Notes under the pieces: generated by a model
Database searches by the model: none
Told to the model about the DNA's origin: nothing
What the model saw: the letters and a program-made list of their open reading frames with translations, nothing else
Shown here: piece by piece, positions 1 through 7,275 of the stretch
Numbering within the stretch: position 1 is the stretch's first letter
Layout: each line of letters begins with the position of its first letter
Position numbers and translations under genes: made by a program
Source: Roseithermus sacchariphilus
GTDB taxonomy: Bacteria; Bacteroidota; Rhodothermia; Rhodothermales; MEBIC09517
Assembly (NCBI GenBank): GCA_003285105.1
Contig: CP030158.1
Coordinates: forward strand, 496,001 to 560,000
Length of the DNA: 64,000 nucleotides
Direction of reading: 5' to 3'

Positions 1-435
1 CGTGTCGGCCGCCTCGTCCAGCAGCCGCGGCAGGTCGCGGTAGGCATCGGGGCCCACGACGAGGTCCACCAGGTGCTCCTGCTCCAGCAGCTTGTGGCGC
101 AGCCGCTCGGCCATGCAGCCCAGCACGCCGAGCGTCAGCGCCCGGCCGCGCTTGGTGATGTCCGCCCGGAAGACATCGAGGCGGCGCCGGACTTTCTGCT
201 CGGCGTTCTCGCGAATGGCACAGGTGTTCAGCAGGATGACGTCGGCCGCCTCCGGGTCCTGCGTCAGGCCATAGCCGTGTTCCCGCAACACCGCCGCCAC
301 GATCTCGGAATCCGAGACGTTCATCTGGCAGCCGTACGTCTCGATGTAGACCCGGCGCGTGCCGCCGGCATCTCCGGCCGCTACCTTCGGCGCATCCAGG
401 TCATCGAGCAGGGTCAGGTCGGAAATCAACTGCAT
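1..435 (-). CDS. miaB: MiaB, tRNA 2-methylthio-N6-isopentenyladenosine synthase (N-terminal part)
   Basis: The gene runs off the left edge of the window, so only the first 145 codons are seen. The product starts [10 protein letters not shown] and contains the UPF0004 domain with its three cysteines at C36 (YGCQMN), C72 (LLNTC) and C107 (VLGCM), which bind the auxiliary Fe-S cluster. The motifs [10 protein letters not shown] and GPDAYRDLP are characteristic of MiaB rather than RimO or MtaB. MiaB methylthiolates i6A37 of tRNAs by radical SAM chemistry; the radical SAM and TRAM domains lie outside the window. The ATG at 433-435 is the first in frame and gives a normal MiaB N-terminus. Confidence 0.93.
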   Translation of the reverse strand, partial: MQLISDLTLLDDLDAPKVAAGDAGGTRRVYIETYGCQMNVSDSEIVAAVLREHGYGLTQDPEAADVILLNTCAIRENAEQKVRRRLDVFRADITKRGRALTLGVLGCMAERLRHKLLEQEHLVDLVVGPDAYRDLPRLLDEAADT

Positions 436-618
436 GGGCGGAAGGGGCTACGGGAGTGATCGGGGCCTGGCAGAACGGGGTTAAACGCAGCGAATCGGAC
501 AGGAGTTCAGGCAGGTGCCCCTACCCGACGGCCCATGCCTCGATCTTCATCATGGAGGTTCCCCCGTCGAGAGCGGCACAGGGAGAGGCGCGACACCGCC
601 CCTTCGCATGGGGCAGGG

Positions 619-670
619 CTGCTGGCTGACGGCTGCTGGCTGACGGCTGTGGGCTGAAAGCTGACGGCTT
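619..670. repeat. Short GCTGACGGCT-type tandem repeat
   Basis: Two adjacent copies of GCTGCTGGCTGACG are followed by decayed copies ending GCTGACGGCT. The same decamer family makes up the much longer array at 17516-17724. It is noncoding and lies between miaB and the foldback repeats. Confidence 0.6.
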
Positions 671-684
671 CGTGTGGCGCCAAG

Positions 685-1733
685 CCCTTCCCCCTGGCCG
701 CAGACCACACAGGGGGAAGTCCCCGAAGGGGGAAGGGGGGCAACCCCGTCGCTGTGCCGCCATCGCCCGGGGGCTACCCCTCCGGCCCTGCGGGCCACCT
801 CCCCTTCGCAAGGGGAGGATCTGGATGGCGCTATCGGATCGGGCCACGCCCTTCCCCCTGGCCGCAGACCACACAGGGGGAAGTCCCCGAAGGGGGAAGG
901 GGGTCAACACCCGCTGTTGCGCCGCCATCATCCGGGGGGCTACCCCTCCGGCCCTGCGGGCCACCTCCCCTTCGCAAGGGGAGGATCTGGATGGCGCTAT
1001 CGGATCGGGCCACGCCCTTCCCCCTGGCCGCAGGCCATGCAGGGGGAAGTCCCCGAAGGGGGAAGGGGGTCAACAATACACAGAAACCAGCAAGGATTAC
1101 GATTTATGAAAACACTGAGCAATGGCCTGTAAAACCATTTCGCGCTGTTCCATCACCCGACGGTTTTCAAAACGCAGGATGCGGATTCCGTGCCTCTCTA
1201 GATACCGCGAGCGCTGTGCATCATAGTCGCGCCGTGCCGGATCGTCATGAACTGAACCATCGAGTTCAATCGCCAAGCTCTCCTCCGGGCAATAGAAATC
1301 CACTACGTACGGTCCTATGCTATATTGTCTGCGGAAGCGACGACCTTCGAGTTGGCGTTTGCGCAGGCCTTGCCAGAGTACGATTTCTGCCGGTGTGGAC
1401 TGCTTGCGAAGCGTTTTACGTCGATCTTTCATACTTCTGTGATTCCGCAAGAAGCGTCCCATGTGATCGCCCGTTGTAGAGTTCGGCCAACTCATCTACA
1501 TACGATACCGCGTTCTTGCTCTTGCGAAAGTAGCCTGTCGCTCCATCGCCCGGGGGCTACCCCTCCGGCCCTGCGGGCCACCTCCCCTTCGCAAGGGGAG
1601 GATCTGGATGGCGCTATCGGATCGGGCCAGGCCCTTCCCCCTGGCCGCAGGCCGTATAGGGGGAAGTCCCCGCAGGGGGAAGGGGGTCAACACCCGTCGC
1701 TGTGCCGCCGGCGCCCCGGGGCTACCCCTCCGT
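685..1733. repeat. Foldback repeat array (A and B units) surrounding a DUF559 gene
   Basis: Two unit types alternate. Unit A (about 55 bp) is at 685-739, 849-903, 1015-1069 and 1632-1686. It contains the 10-bp inverted repeat CTTCCCCCTG/CAGGGGGAAG and G/C-rich tracts. Unit B (about 82 bp) is at roughly 767-848, 932-1014 and 1549-1631, with a truncated copy at 1717-1733. It contains CCTCCCCTT-CGC-AAGGGGAGG, a perfect 9-bp stem with a 3-nt loop, and GGCCC-TGC-GGGCC. Successive A units are 164 and 166 bp apart, joined by spacers of about 27-31 bp between A and B. Between the third A and the next B the spacer is expanded to about 480 bp and holds the DUF559 gene. Open frames across the array are translated repeats and are not called as genes. 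Confidence 0.85.
1097..1495 (-). CDS. DUF559 family Vsr-like PD-(D/E)XK endonuclease
   Basis: A protein of up to 132 residues, related to very-short-patch-repair (Vsr) endonucleases (DUF559/PF04480). The conserved body starts at STPAEIVLWQGLR and continues with the RRFRRQYSIGPYVVDFYC strand, where the Asp is the likely catalytic acid, and LAIELDGSVH, which carries the E-x-D pair. It ends with GIRILRFEN, another family signature. Possible starts are the ATGs at 1495, 1462 and 1432; the last (MKDRRKTLRK) gives the usual family N-terminus. The gene sits inside the A-B spacer of a foldback repeat array, with repeat units in the same orientation on both sides. Its biological role is not established; nicking or repair nuclease activity is inferred from the fold. 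Confidence 0.8.
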   Translation of the reverse strand: MSWPNSTTGDHMGRFLRNHRSMKDRRKTLRKQSTPAEIVLWQGLRKRQLEGRRFRRQYSIGPYVVDFYCPEESLAIELDGSVHDDPARRDYDAQRSRYLERHGIRILRFENRRVMEQREMVLQAIAQCFHKS

Positions 1734-1756
1734 CGACTACGGAGTAACACCCCTCG

Positions 1757-2413
1757 TCATTCCCCGAACCCCTGCGCCTTCAGCCAGTCCGCGGTGAGGC
1801 CGGCGGACGCAGCCGGCGCGTCCAGGCCGCGAGTCGCCAGCGCACGGAGCACGTACTTGCCGATCATATCGAACTCCAGGTTTACCTTTTTTCCGACCCG
1901 CCAGGTGGAGACGTTCGTGTGCTCGTAGGTGTGCGGGATGATGGACACGGTAAATTCGGCTTCGTGCAGCCGGGCGACGGTCAGGCTGATCCCGTCGACG
2001 GTGACGGAGCCGACCGGGATCAAGTATGGCGCGAAGCTTGCCTCGAACCGGATCCGAAAGAGCCAGCTGCTTGCCCGGGCTTCCACCCCGGAGACCACAC
2101 CCGTGGCATCGACGTGCCCCAGCACCAGGTGGCCGTCGAGCCGGCCGTCCGGGCGCAGCGCGCGCTCCAGGTTGACGGGGTCGCCCACGGCCAGATCGCC
2201 GAGTGTGGTCTTGCGCAGCGTCTCCTCGACCGCGACGACGTCGAACGTGTGATCCTTGACCTGTACCACCGTCTGGCACGCGCCGTTGACCGCGATGCTC
2301 TGATCGGGCCGCAGTTCGGGGGCCAGACGGGCCTCCAGGGTGAGCCGCCGCCCGCCGCCCAGCTCGCGCACCCCGGCGACACGCCCGACTTCTTCGATGA
2401 TCCCGGTAAACAT
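1757..2413 (-). CDS. ribE: Riboflavin synthase, alpha chain
   Basis: A 218-residue protein with two tandem lumazine-binding domains. It begins MFTGIIEEVG, the hallmark N-terminus of riboflavin synthase. The first repeat carries SIAVNGACQTV and the second SVTVDGISLTV, and HLVLGHVDATG lies between. It dismutates two 6,7-dimethyl-8-ribityllumazine molecules to riboflavin. The ATG at 2411-2413 was chosen because the family starts at this motif; the longer open frame upstream runs through a palindrome and is not coding. ribD lies 1.4 kb away on the same strand beyond an opposing HDOD gene. I looked for an FMN riboswitch upstream and did not find one. Confidence 0.95.
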   Translation of the reverse strand: MFTGIIEEVGRVAGVRELGGGRRLTLEARLAPELRPDQSIAVNGACQTVVQVKDHTFDVVAVEETLRKTTLGDLAVGDPVNLERALRPDGRLDGHLVLGHVDATGVVSGVEARASSWLFRIRFEASFAPYLIPVGSVTVDGISLTVARLHEAEFTVSIIPHTYEHTNVSTWRVGKKVNLEFDMIGKYVLRALATRGLDAPAASAGLTADWLKAQGFGE

Positions 2414-2448
2414 GATGGCATCCGCTTGCAGGGAGAACCGACGCGTTG

Positions 2449-2487
2449 GCACCCCGTGCCGGCCCGGTCCGGGCCGGCACGGGGTGC
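2449..2487. repeat. Perfect 39-bp palindrome upstream of ribE
   Basis: Two 19-bp arms beginning GCACCCCGTGCC are exact inverted copies around a single central base. It lies 36 bp upstream of the ribE start, in the divergent region shared with the HDOD gene. In RNA it would form an extremely stable GC hairpin in the ribE leader. No U-tract follows on either strand, so it is not a standard terminator. It could be a regulatory hairpin or a small dispersed palindromic element. Confidence 0.75.
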
Positions 2488-2561
2488 GCTCGGTACAGCA
2501 GCCCCTGTGAGATGTTTCCCCGGCAGCGCCCGCAGCCGGCCGCCGCCATCCGTTCCTCACG

Positions 2562-3794
2562 ATGTTGATGAGCACCGTCATGGAGCCCCCCATTCCCGAC
2601 TACATTCTCGAAAGCGTTCGGTCCCTGCCGCCCCTCCCGGCGGCGGTACAGCGCCTGCTCACGCTCGCCCGCGACGCCGAGGCCGACTTCGGCGAGGTCA
2701 GCCGCGTCATCGAATCGGACCAGACCCTCACCGCCCGGACGCTCCGTGCGGCCAACTCGGCCTTCTACGGCGTGCCGCGCCGGGTGGAGACGGTCCGCCA
2801 GGCCACCGTGCTGCTGGGCAGCGACACGATCGTCAACCTGGCGCTGGGCATCTCGGTGCTCGGGCTGCAGGAGCACATGGACCGGCAGTGGCCGCTCGAC
2901 GCCGAGGCGTTCTGGCGGCACAGCCTGGCCGTGGCCACCGCCGCACGCCTCCTGGCGCGGGCGCTGCCGTTCGACGACGCCGACAGCGCCTTCGTCGCCG
3001 GCCTGCTGCACGACATCGGCAAGCTGGTGATGCTCAACCACTTCGGCGAAGTCTACGGCCAGGTGCTCCTGGCCGCCCAGGACGGTACCCGCCCGTTGCC
3101 CGAACTGGAGCGGGAGATCCTGGGGGTGGACCACGCGGCGGTGGGGCAGGCGCTCTGCCTGCACTGGAACCTCCCGGCACACCTGACCCGGGCCGTCGCC
3201 GAGCACCACGACGACGCGGCCCCCGGCGCCCGGGCCATCCCGGATCTGGTCCGGGATGCAAACCGGCTGGTCAAGCTGGCGCACCTCGGCACCAGCGGCA
3301 ACCCGTTCGTGCCGGTGGCGACGGACCCCCTAGCCCCGCACCGCCAGATCCATCCGTCGGCGCTGCATCGGCTCCTGGACGCGCTACCGGCCCAGGTGCA
3401 GGAGGCCGAAGCCGTCTTCGGACGCGCCACGGCCGCCGCGCCGCCCCCGGAGGCCCCGCCGCAGCTCGTCCACCTGGAGGTCACGCAGCCGGCCGAGCGC
3501 GCGTTGCTGGCCCTGACCCTGCGGACGATGGGCTACGAACCGCGCCTGCTCGATGAGGACCCGCCCGACGCGGAGGGTCCCGGGGACTGCACCCTGGCCG
3601 GGTTGATCACGGACCTCCCGATCACGCCGGCCCGCGCCTTCGCGTATCAGAAGTACAACGTCCCCATGCTGGACTATGCCGCCTGGCGTGCCGGCCAGAA
3701 CCTGCCGGAGACGACGGCCCTCAACGTGGAGCAGCTCCGCGCGTGGCTCCAGACGGAACTGGACGCGCCCCACGCGGCGGCCCGGGCCGCCTGA
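2562..3794 (+). CDS. HDOD domain signalling protein with a C-terminal receiver-like region
   Basis: A 410-residue cytoplasmic protein. Residues about 10-215 form an HDOD domain: the segment SLPPLPAAVQRLLTLA opens it, RTLRAANSAFYGV follows, and LLHDIGKLVML near residue 150 is the HD-like motif. HDOD proteins are signalling modules related to HD phosphohydrolases; many lack catalysis. After a Pro/Ala-rich linker (about 288-300), the last 110 residues (from LVHLEVTQPAERALL to NVPMLDYAAW) look like a degenerate receiver domain, which is an inference. The start may be the ATG at 2562 or at 2580; neither has a clear ribosome binding site. It is transcribed away from ribE. Confidence 0.8.
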   Translation: MLMSTVMEPPIPDYILESVRSLPPLPAAVQRLLTLARDAEADFGEVSRVIESDQTLTARTLRAANSAFYGVPRRVETVRQATVLLGSDTIVNLALGISVLGLQEHMDRQWPLDAEAFWRHSLAVATAARLLARALPFDDADSAFVAGLLHDIGKLVMLNHFGEVYGQVLLAAQDGTRPLPELEREILGVDHAAVGQALCLHWNLPAHLTRAVAEHHDDAAPGARAIPDLVRDANRLVKLAHLGTSGNPFVPVATDPLAPHRQIHPSALHRLLDALPAQVQEAEAVFGRATAAAPPPEAPPQLVHLEVTQPAERALLALTLRTMGYEPRLLDEDPPDAEGPGDCTLAGLITDLPITPARAFAYQKYNVPMLDYAAWRAGQNLPETTALNVEQLRAWLQTELDAPHAAARAA

Positions 3795-3864
3795 TCCCGA
3801 CCGCACCTGCCCACGTGGACGCATCGGACCACGAGGCGGCGGATGATTCGTCGCTACTCCGTCG

Positions 3865-5061
3865 CTACGCGGTGCGGCGCCCGGGCGCGGCCCGGCGATA
3901 GCCGCGAAACAGCAGGTCCTCGCCAACCGGCTCCCAGGCGGACTCCGCAAAGCCCAGGGCCTCGCGCATCCGTTCGATGCCCAGCGCACCGAACGCCGGG
4001 CGGCCGTCTCCCACGAGCTTCGGTGCGATGAAAAGGTAGAGCCGGTCGACCAGGTCCTGGCGCATGAGCGCCGTGGCCAGCCCGGGGCCGGCCTCGACCA
4101 GCAGCGACTGCAACGGGAGGCCGTCACGCCCGCCCTCGCGCCCCAGATACGCCAACAGAGCCGGCAGGTCGAGGTGGCCCCCGACCTCCGGCACGGTCAG
4201 CAGGCGGCCGCCGGCAGCCTGCAACGCTTCGGCGTAGGCCGGTGCCGCACCCGGCGCCACGACGGCCGTGGTGTGCCGGACCCAGGCGTCGGTAAACACC
4301 TGCAGACCCGGCGGCAGCGTCCCGGTGCGGTCCAGCACCAGCCGGACCGGCTGGCGGCCCCCGACGTGGCGCACCGTCAGGGCCGGATCATCCATACGGG
4401 CCGTGCCGCTGCCGACGAGCACCCCGTCGAGCCGGGCACGCCAGCGGTGCACGAGCGCCCGCGCCTCCGGCCCGGAAACCCACCGGCTGTCCCCCGTCGC
4501 CGTGGCGATCCGCCCGTCCAGCGTCTGCGCGATCTTCAGCGTCACCAGCGGCCGCCCCGTCGTGACGTGGTGCACGAACGCCTCGTTCAGCCGCCAGCAG
4601 GCGGCCTCCAGCACCCCGACCGTCACCGCCACCCCGTGCTCGCGCAGCCGCGCGATGCCGCCGCCGGCCACCGCCGGAAACGGATCCACCATCCCCACGA
4701 CCACCCGGGGGATGGCCTTCTCCAGAATCAGATCCGTACACGGGGGTTGCTTACCGTGGTGGTTGCAGGGCTCCAGGTTGACGTAGAGCGTCGCCTCGCG
4801 GAGCACCGAGGCGCCGTACCGCCGTTCCACCTCGGCGACTGCCTGCCGCTCGGCGTGTGGCCCGCCGTAGCGCTCGTGCCAGCCCTCGCCCAGCACCTCT
4901 CCGCCGGGTCCGACCACCACGGCCCCCACCATCGGGTTCGGGCTGACGGCCCCCGCACCGCGCGCGGCCAGCTCCAGGCAGCGCTGCATCCAGCGCTCGT
5001 GCAGGCTCTCGCGCTCCCGAACCTGGGAGCGAGACGACGACGTGGACGGATCGGCAGGCAT
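3865..5061 (-). CDS. ribD: Bifunctional riboflavin biosynthesis deaminase/reductase RibD
   Basis: A protein of about 398 residues with an N-terminal cytidine-deaminase-like domain and a C-terminal RibD reductase domain. Zinc ligands are visible in PHAE (about residues 68-71, with the catalytic Glu) and in EPCNHHGKQPPC (cysteines near 99 and 108). The reductase half begins around RPLVTLKIAQTLDGRIA and includes SRWVSGPEAR and LLVEAGPGL. It converts the pyrimidinone product of GTP cyclohydrolase II to the ribityl-amino intermediate. The start is uncertain: in-frame ATGs occur at 5079, 5061 and 4989 and a TTG at 5094. I used 5061. The other early riboflavin genes are not in the window. Confidence 0.92.
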   Translation of the reverse strand: MPADPSTSSSRSQVRERESLHERWMQRCLELAARGAGAVSPNPMVGAVVVGPGGEVLGEGWHERYGGPHAERQAVAEVERRYGASVLREATLYVNLEPCNHHGKQPPCTDLILEKAIPRVVVGMVDPFPAVAGGGIARLREHGVAVTVGVLEAACWRLNEAFVHHVTTGRPLVTLKIAQTLDGRIATATGDSRWVSGPEARALVHRWRARLDGVLVGSGTARMDDPALTVRHVGGRQPVRLVLDRTGTLPPGLQVFTDAWVRHTTAVVAPGAAPAYAEALQAAGGRLLTVPEVGGHLDLPALLAYLGREGGRDGLPLQSLLVEAGPGLATALMRQDLVDRLYLFIAPKLVGDGRPAFGALGIERMREALGFAESAWEPVGEDLLFRGYRRAAPGRRTA

Positions 5062-5694
5062 ACGGCTACGAGTCGGCATCAGGCGCGACGCCAAACGCCC
5101 CGGCCCGGCAAGGGGTTCTGCCCGACTCGAAGGCCCCGGTCTCTGCTTCCCTCACGGCTGATGGAAACTCGTCCCGATGAAGGCCAGCGCGTCGATCAGC
5201 CCGGAGCGCCAGTACGACCACTGATGCCCTCCATCCCGCACGCGATACTCGTGAGGAATCCCGAGATCACGCAGCACGATGTGCAAGGTGCTGTTCCCCT
5301 TATAGAGGAAGTCGTCATCGCCACAGTCGAGGTAGAGCCGCACCCGCTTGATGGCTTCCAGAGCCTCCCCTTCGGCGCGCTGCACGATCTGGATCGGGTT
5401 ATAGGAACGCCAGTGCTCCGTCAGCCGGGCCGGGCCTTCGAGGCCGGGCCCATAGAGGGCACCCTCCAGGCGTTGCCAGCGCTCCTCGCTGATGGCCAGC
5501 ACCTCCTCCTCGGTGTAGACGGCCGCACTGAGCGCGGCCGCGGCGGCAAACAGATCTGGATGCCGCAAGGCATACACGAGCGTCCCGAAGCCTCCCATCG
5601 ACAACCCGGCCACGCCCCGGTAGCGCCGCTCGGCCCGGATGCGATACTGCGCCTCGACGTGCGGGATCAACTCCTCGATGAAGAAATCCTCATA

Positions 5695-6732
5695 TAGCGT
5701 AGGTCAATAATGTTGAGGCAGGAAGCCGCAGTGCTGGAACCATCCCGCGGCATCCGCCGCCGTCACCTGCTCGGTGGCATACTCCACGGCCTCCAGCAGC
5801 GCTTCCGCCGTGTCCGCACAGGCCTTCTTGATCAGATGCTTCAACTTCGACCACAGCAGTTCGATCGGATTGAACTCCGGACTGTAGCGCGGCAGCGGCC
5901 GGACGCAGGCGCCCCGCGCCTCGATCTGTTCGACCAGGTCCGGTGCCTCGTGGATGCGCGCGTTGTCCCACAGCACGATGTCGCCCGGCTTGAGTACCGG
6001 CAGCAGGTGCTGCTGGATGAACCCGCGGAAGTGCCAGCGCCGCACCGTGCCGGTATGCATGGCCACCGTGCCGGCTCCATCAAAGCCCAGCCAGCCCAGC
6101 AAGCTGACGCGTTTTCCCTGCCGCAGCGGGGCCTGACAGACCAGGCGCTCGCCCCGAGGCGCATAGCCGTAGGCCAGGCGCATGCCCTGGATGACTCCGC
6201 TTTCATCAACGGCTTTGATCCTGGTCGCATCGACCGTACCGAGCCAGTCGCGGAAGGCGGCCCGCTCGGCTACGACGTCGGGGCGCTGTTGCTGCGCGGC
6301 CTGCATCGTCTTTTTTTTCGCGTCAGGCCCAGTCGCGCCCGGACCCGGCCCATCGTGCGGCGGCTGACCCGACGCCCGGTGTGCTCGGTGAAGCGCTGGG
6401 CCAGTTCATCCTGTGTCAGGTCGGGCTGGGCCTCAATCCAGGAGCGGACGAGGGCCTCGTCGGCCTCAGTTAGCAGCCGTCGGGACCCGCCGGGTTTTTT
6501 CGGCTCGAGCGAGCCGCTCTGCCGGGCCTGGCGAATGACGCGGTCGACGGAAGCCTTGCCGACGGCAAAGCGCTGGGCCAGGTCGGCCCGGGAGCCTTCG
6601 CCGCGCTCATAGGCACGGGCGATGCGCCACCGTAGATCGGTGGAAAGGGGAGCGGGCATCAGAGTAGCCAGAGCAAAAGGAATGGATACAGAGTCAGACT
6701 GAAGATAACATCAACCGCGATGACCTACGCTA
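5695..6732. mobile_element. IS630-family insertion sequence
   Basis: A 1,038-bp element bounded by the 12-bp perfect terminal inverted repeats TAGCGTAGGTCA and TGACCTACGCTA. It is flanked by TA on each side (5693-5694 and 6733-6734), the target duplication typical of IS630/Tc1-mariner elements. It carries one transposase encoded in two overlapping frames on the minus strand. The insertion splits an esterase gene, and exact excision would restore it, which fixes the boundaries to the base. Confidence 0.92.
5704..6659 (-). CDS. IS630 family transposase (two frames joined by a -1 frameshift)
   Basis: The first frame (6659 to 6270, 129 residues) encodes a helix-turn-helix and winged-helix DNA-binding region (RIARAYERGEGSRADLAQRF, DLTQDELAQRF). 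The second frame (ending at 5704) encodes the DDE domain: IKAVDESG has the first Asp, IVLWDNARIHEA the second Asp, and FNPIELLWSKLKH the Glu. The frames overlap at a run of eight A residues in the sense strand (about 6307-6314). A -1 slip there joins LGLTRKK to KTMQAAQQQ. Slippery A-runs producing full transposase are known in this family. The stop codon lies inside the terminal inverted repeat. Confidence 0.9.
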
Positions 6733-7275
6733 TACCTCTCCGACCCGTCGTAGTTGTTGATGTACCACGAAACCCCGGCATCAGGCATGACGATGATCAT
6801 GGGCGGTATCGTACGGTGGGCAATGGCCTCATCGGCCAGCAGATGCGCCTCACCGAACTGGATCCACCCCACGTCGTTGTCCGTGTAGCCATGCAACAGA
6901 TACACGACCGGATAGAAGCGGGTCGAGGTATCGTAGTCGTAGGGCAGATAGACCGTATAGCGAACCTCCTTACCCAGGATCTCGCTGTAGATCGTATGAC
7001 CTTCCTGCACCGTCCCCCGCGCCACCTGTGCGGCGGCCGGACGAACGAGCCCCGTCAGCATCAACAGGGTGAAAAAACCGATACAACGGCGTACCATGGG
7101 AAACCCGGGCTGGTCCGTAAAACGTTGACGTTGCAATATAACAGGATATGGCCTTCCGGCCATAACGTCATGGCCCATTGCGCTTGCTCCCCTCCGTCCG
7201 GGGCTACAACCGCCCCGGGGTAGCGTGGCCTCTCCCATGGTTTCCGCACTCATCCCATCCCTGGCAGACAACCCT

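Larger units (their letters stand above)
5152..7097 (-). pseudogene. Secreted esterase (esterase D / tributyrin esterase family) interrupted by an IS630 element
   Basis: Two separated coding pieces belong to one alpha/beta-hydrolase. The N-terminal piece (7097 down to about 6733) begins MVRRCIGFFTLLML, a signal peptide ending PAAAQ, and has VVYLLHGYTDNDVGW and IIVMPDAG. The C-terminal piece (about 5694 down to 5152) carries the nucleophile elbow GLSMGGFG and the late motifs DCGDDDFLY and GGHQWSYW, which supply the Asp and His of the triad. Removing the element at 5695-6732 and one copy of the TA target joins GSER-Y-EDFF in frame, giving a 301-residue enzyme. Both halves lack other lesions, so the insertion looks recent. 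As it stands the gene cannot make a full enzyme. Confidence 0.9.

Noticed and set aside
672-1479. Several overlapping open frames across the foldback repeats (up to 241 codons)
   Set aside because: They translate the A and B repeat units in different frames (for example PSQGEDLDGAIGS) and have no independent coding signal.
2414-2561. FMN riboswitch upstream of ribE, and likewise upstream of ribD
   Set aside because: The conserved RFN segments (such as GGGTGAAATTCC and the ACCGGCGGT loop) are not present in either leader; only the palindrome at 2449-2487 is found.
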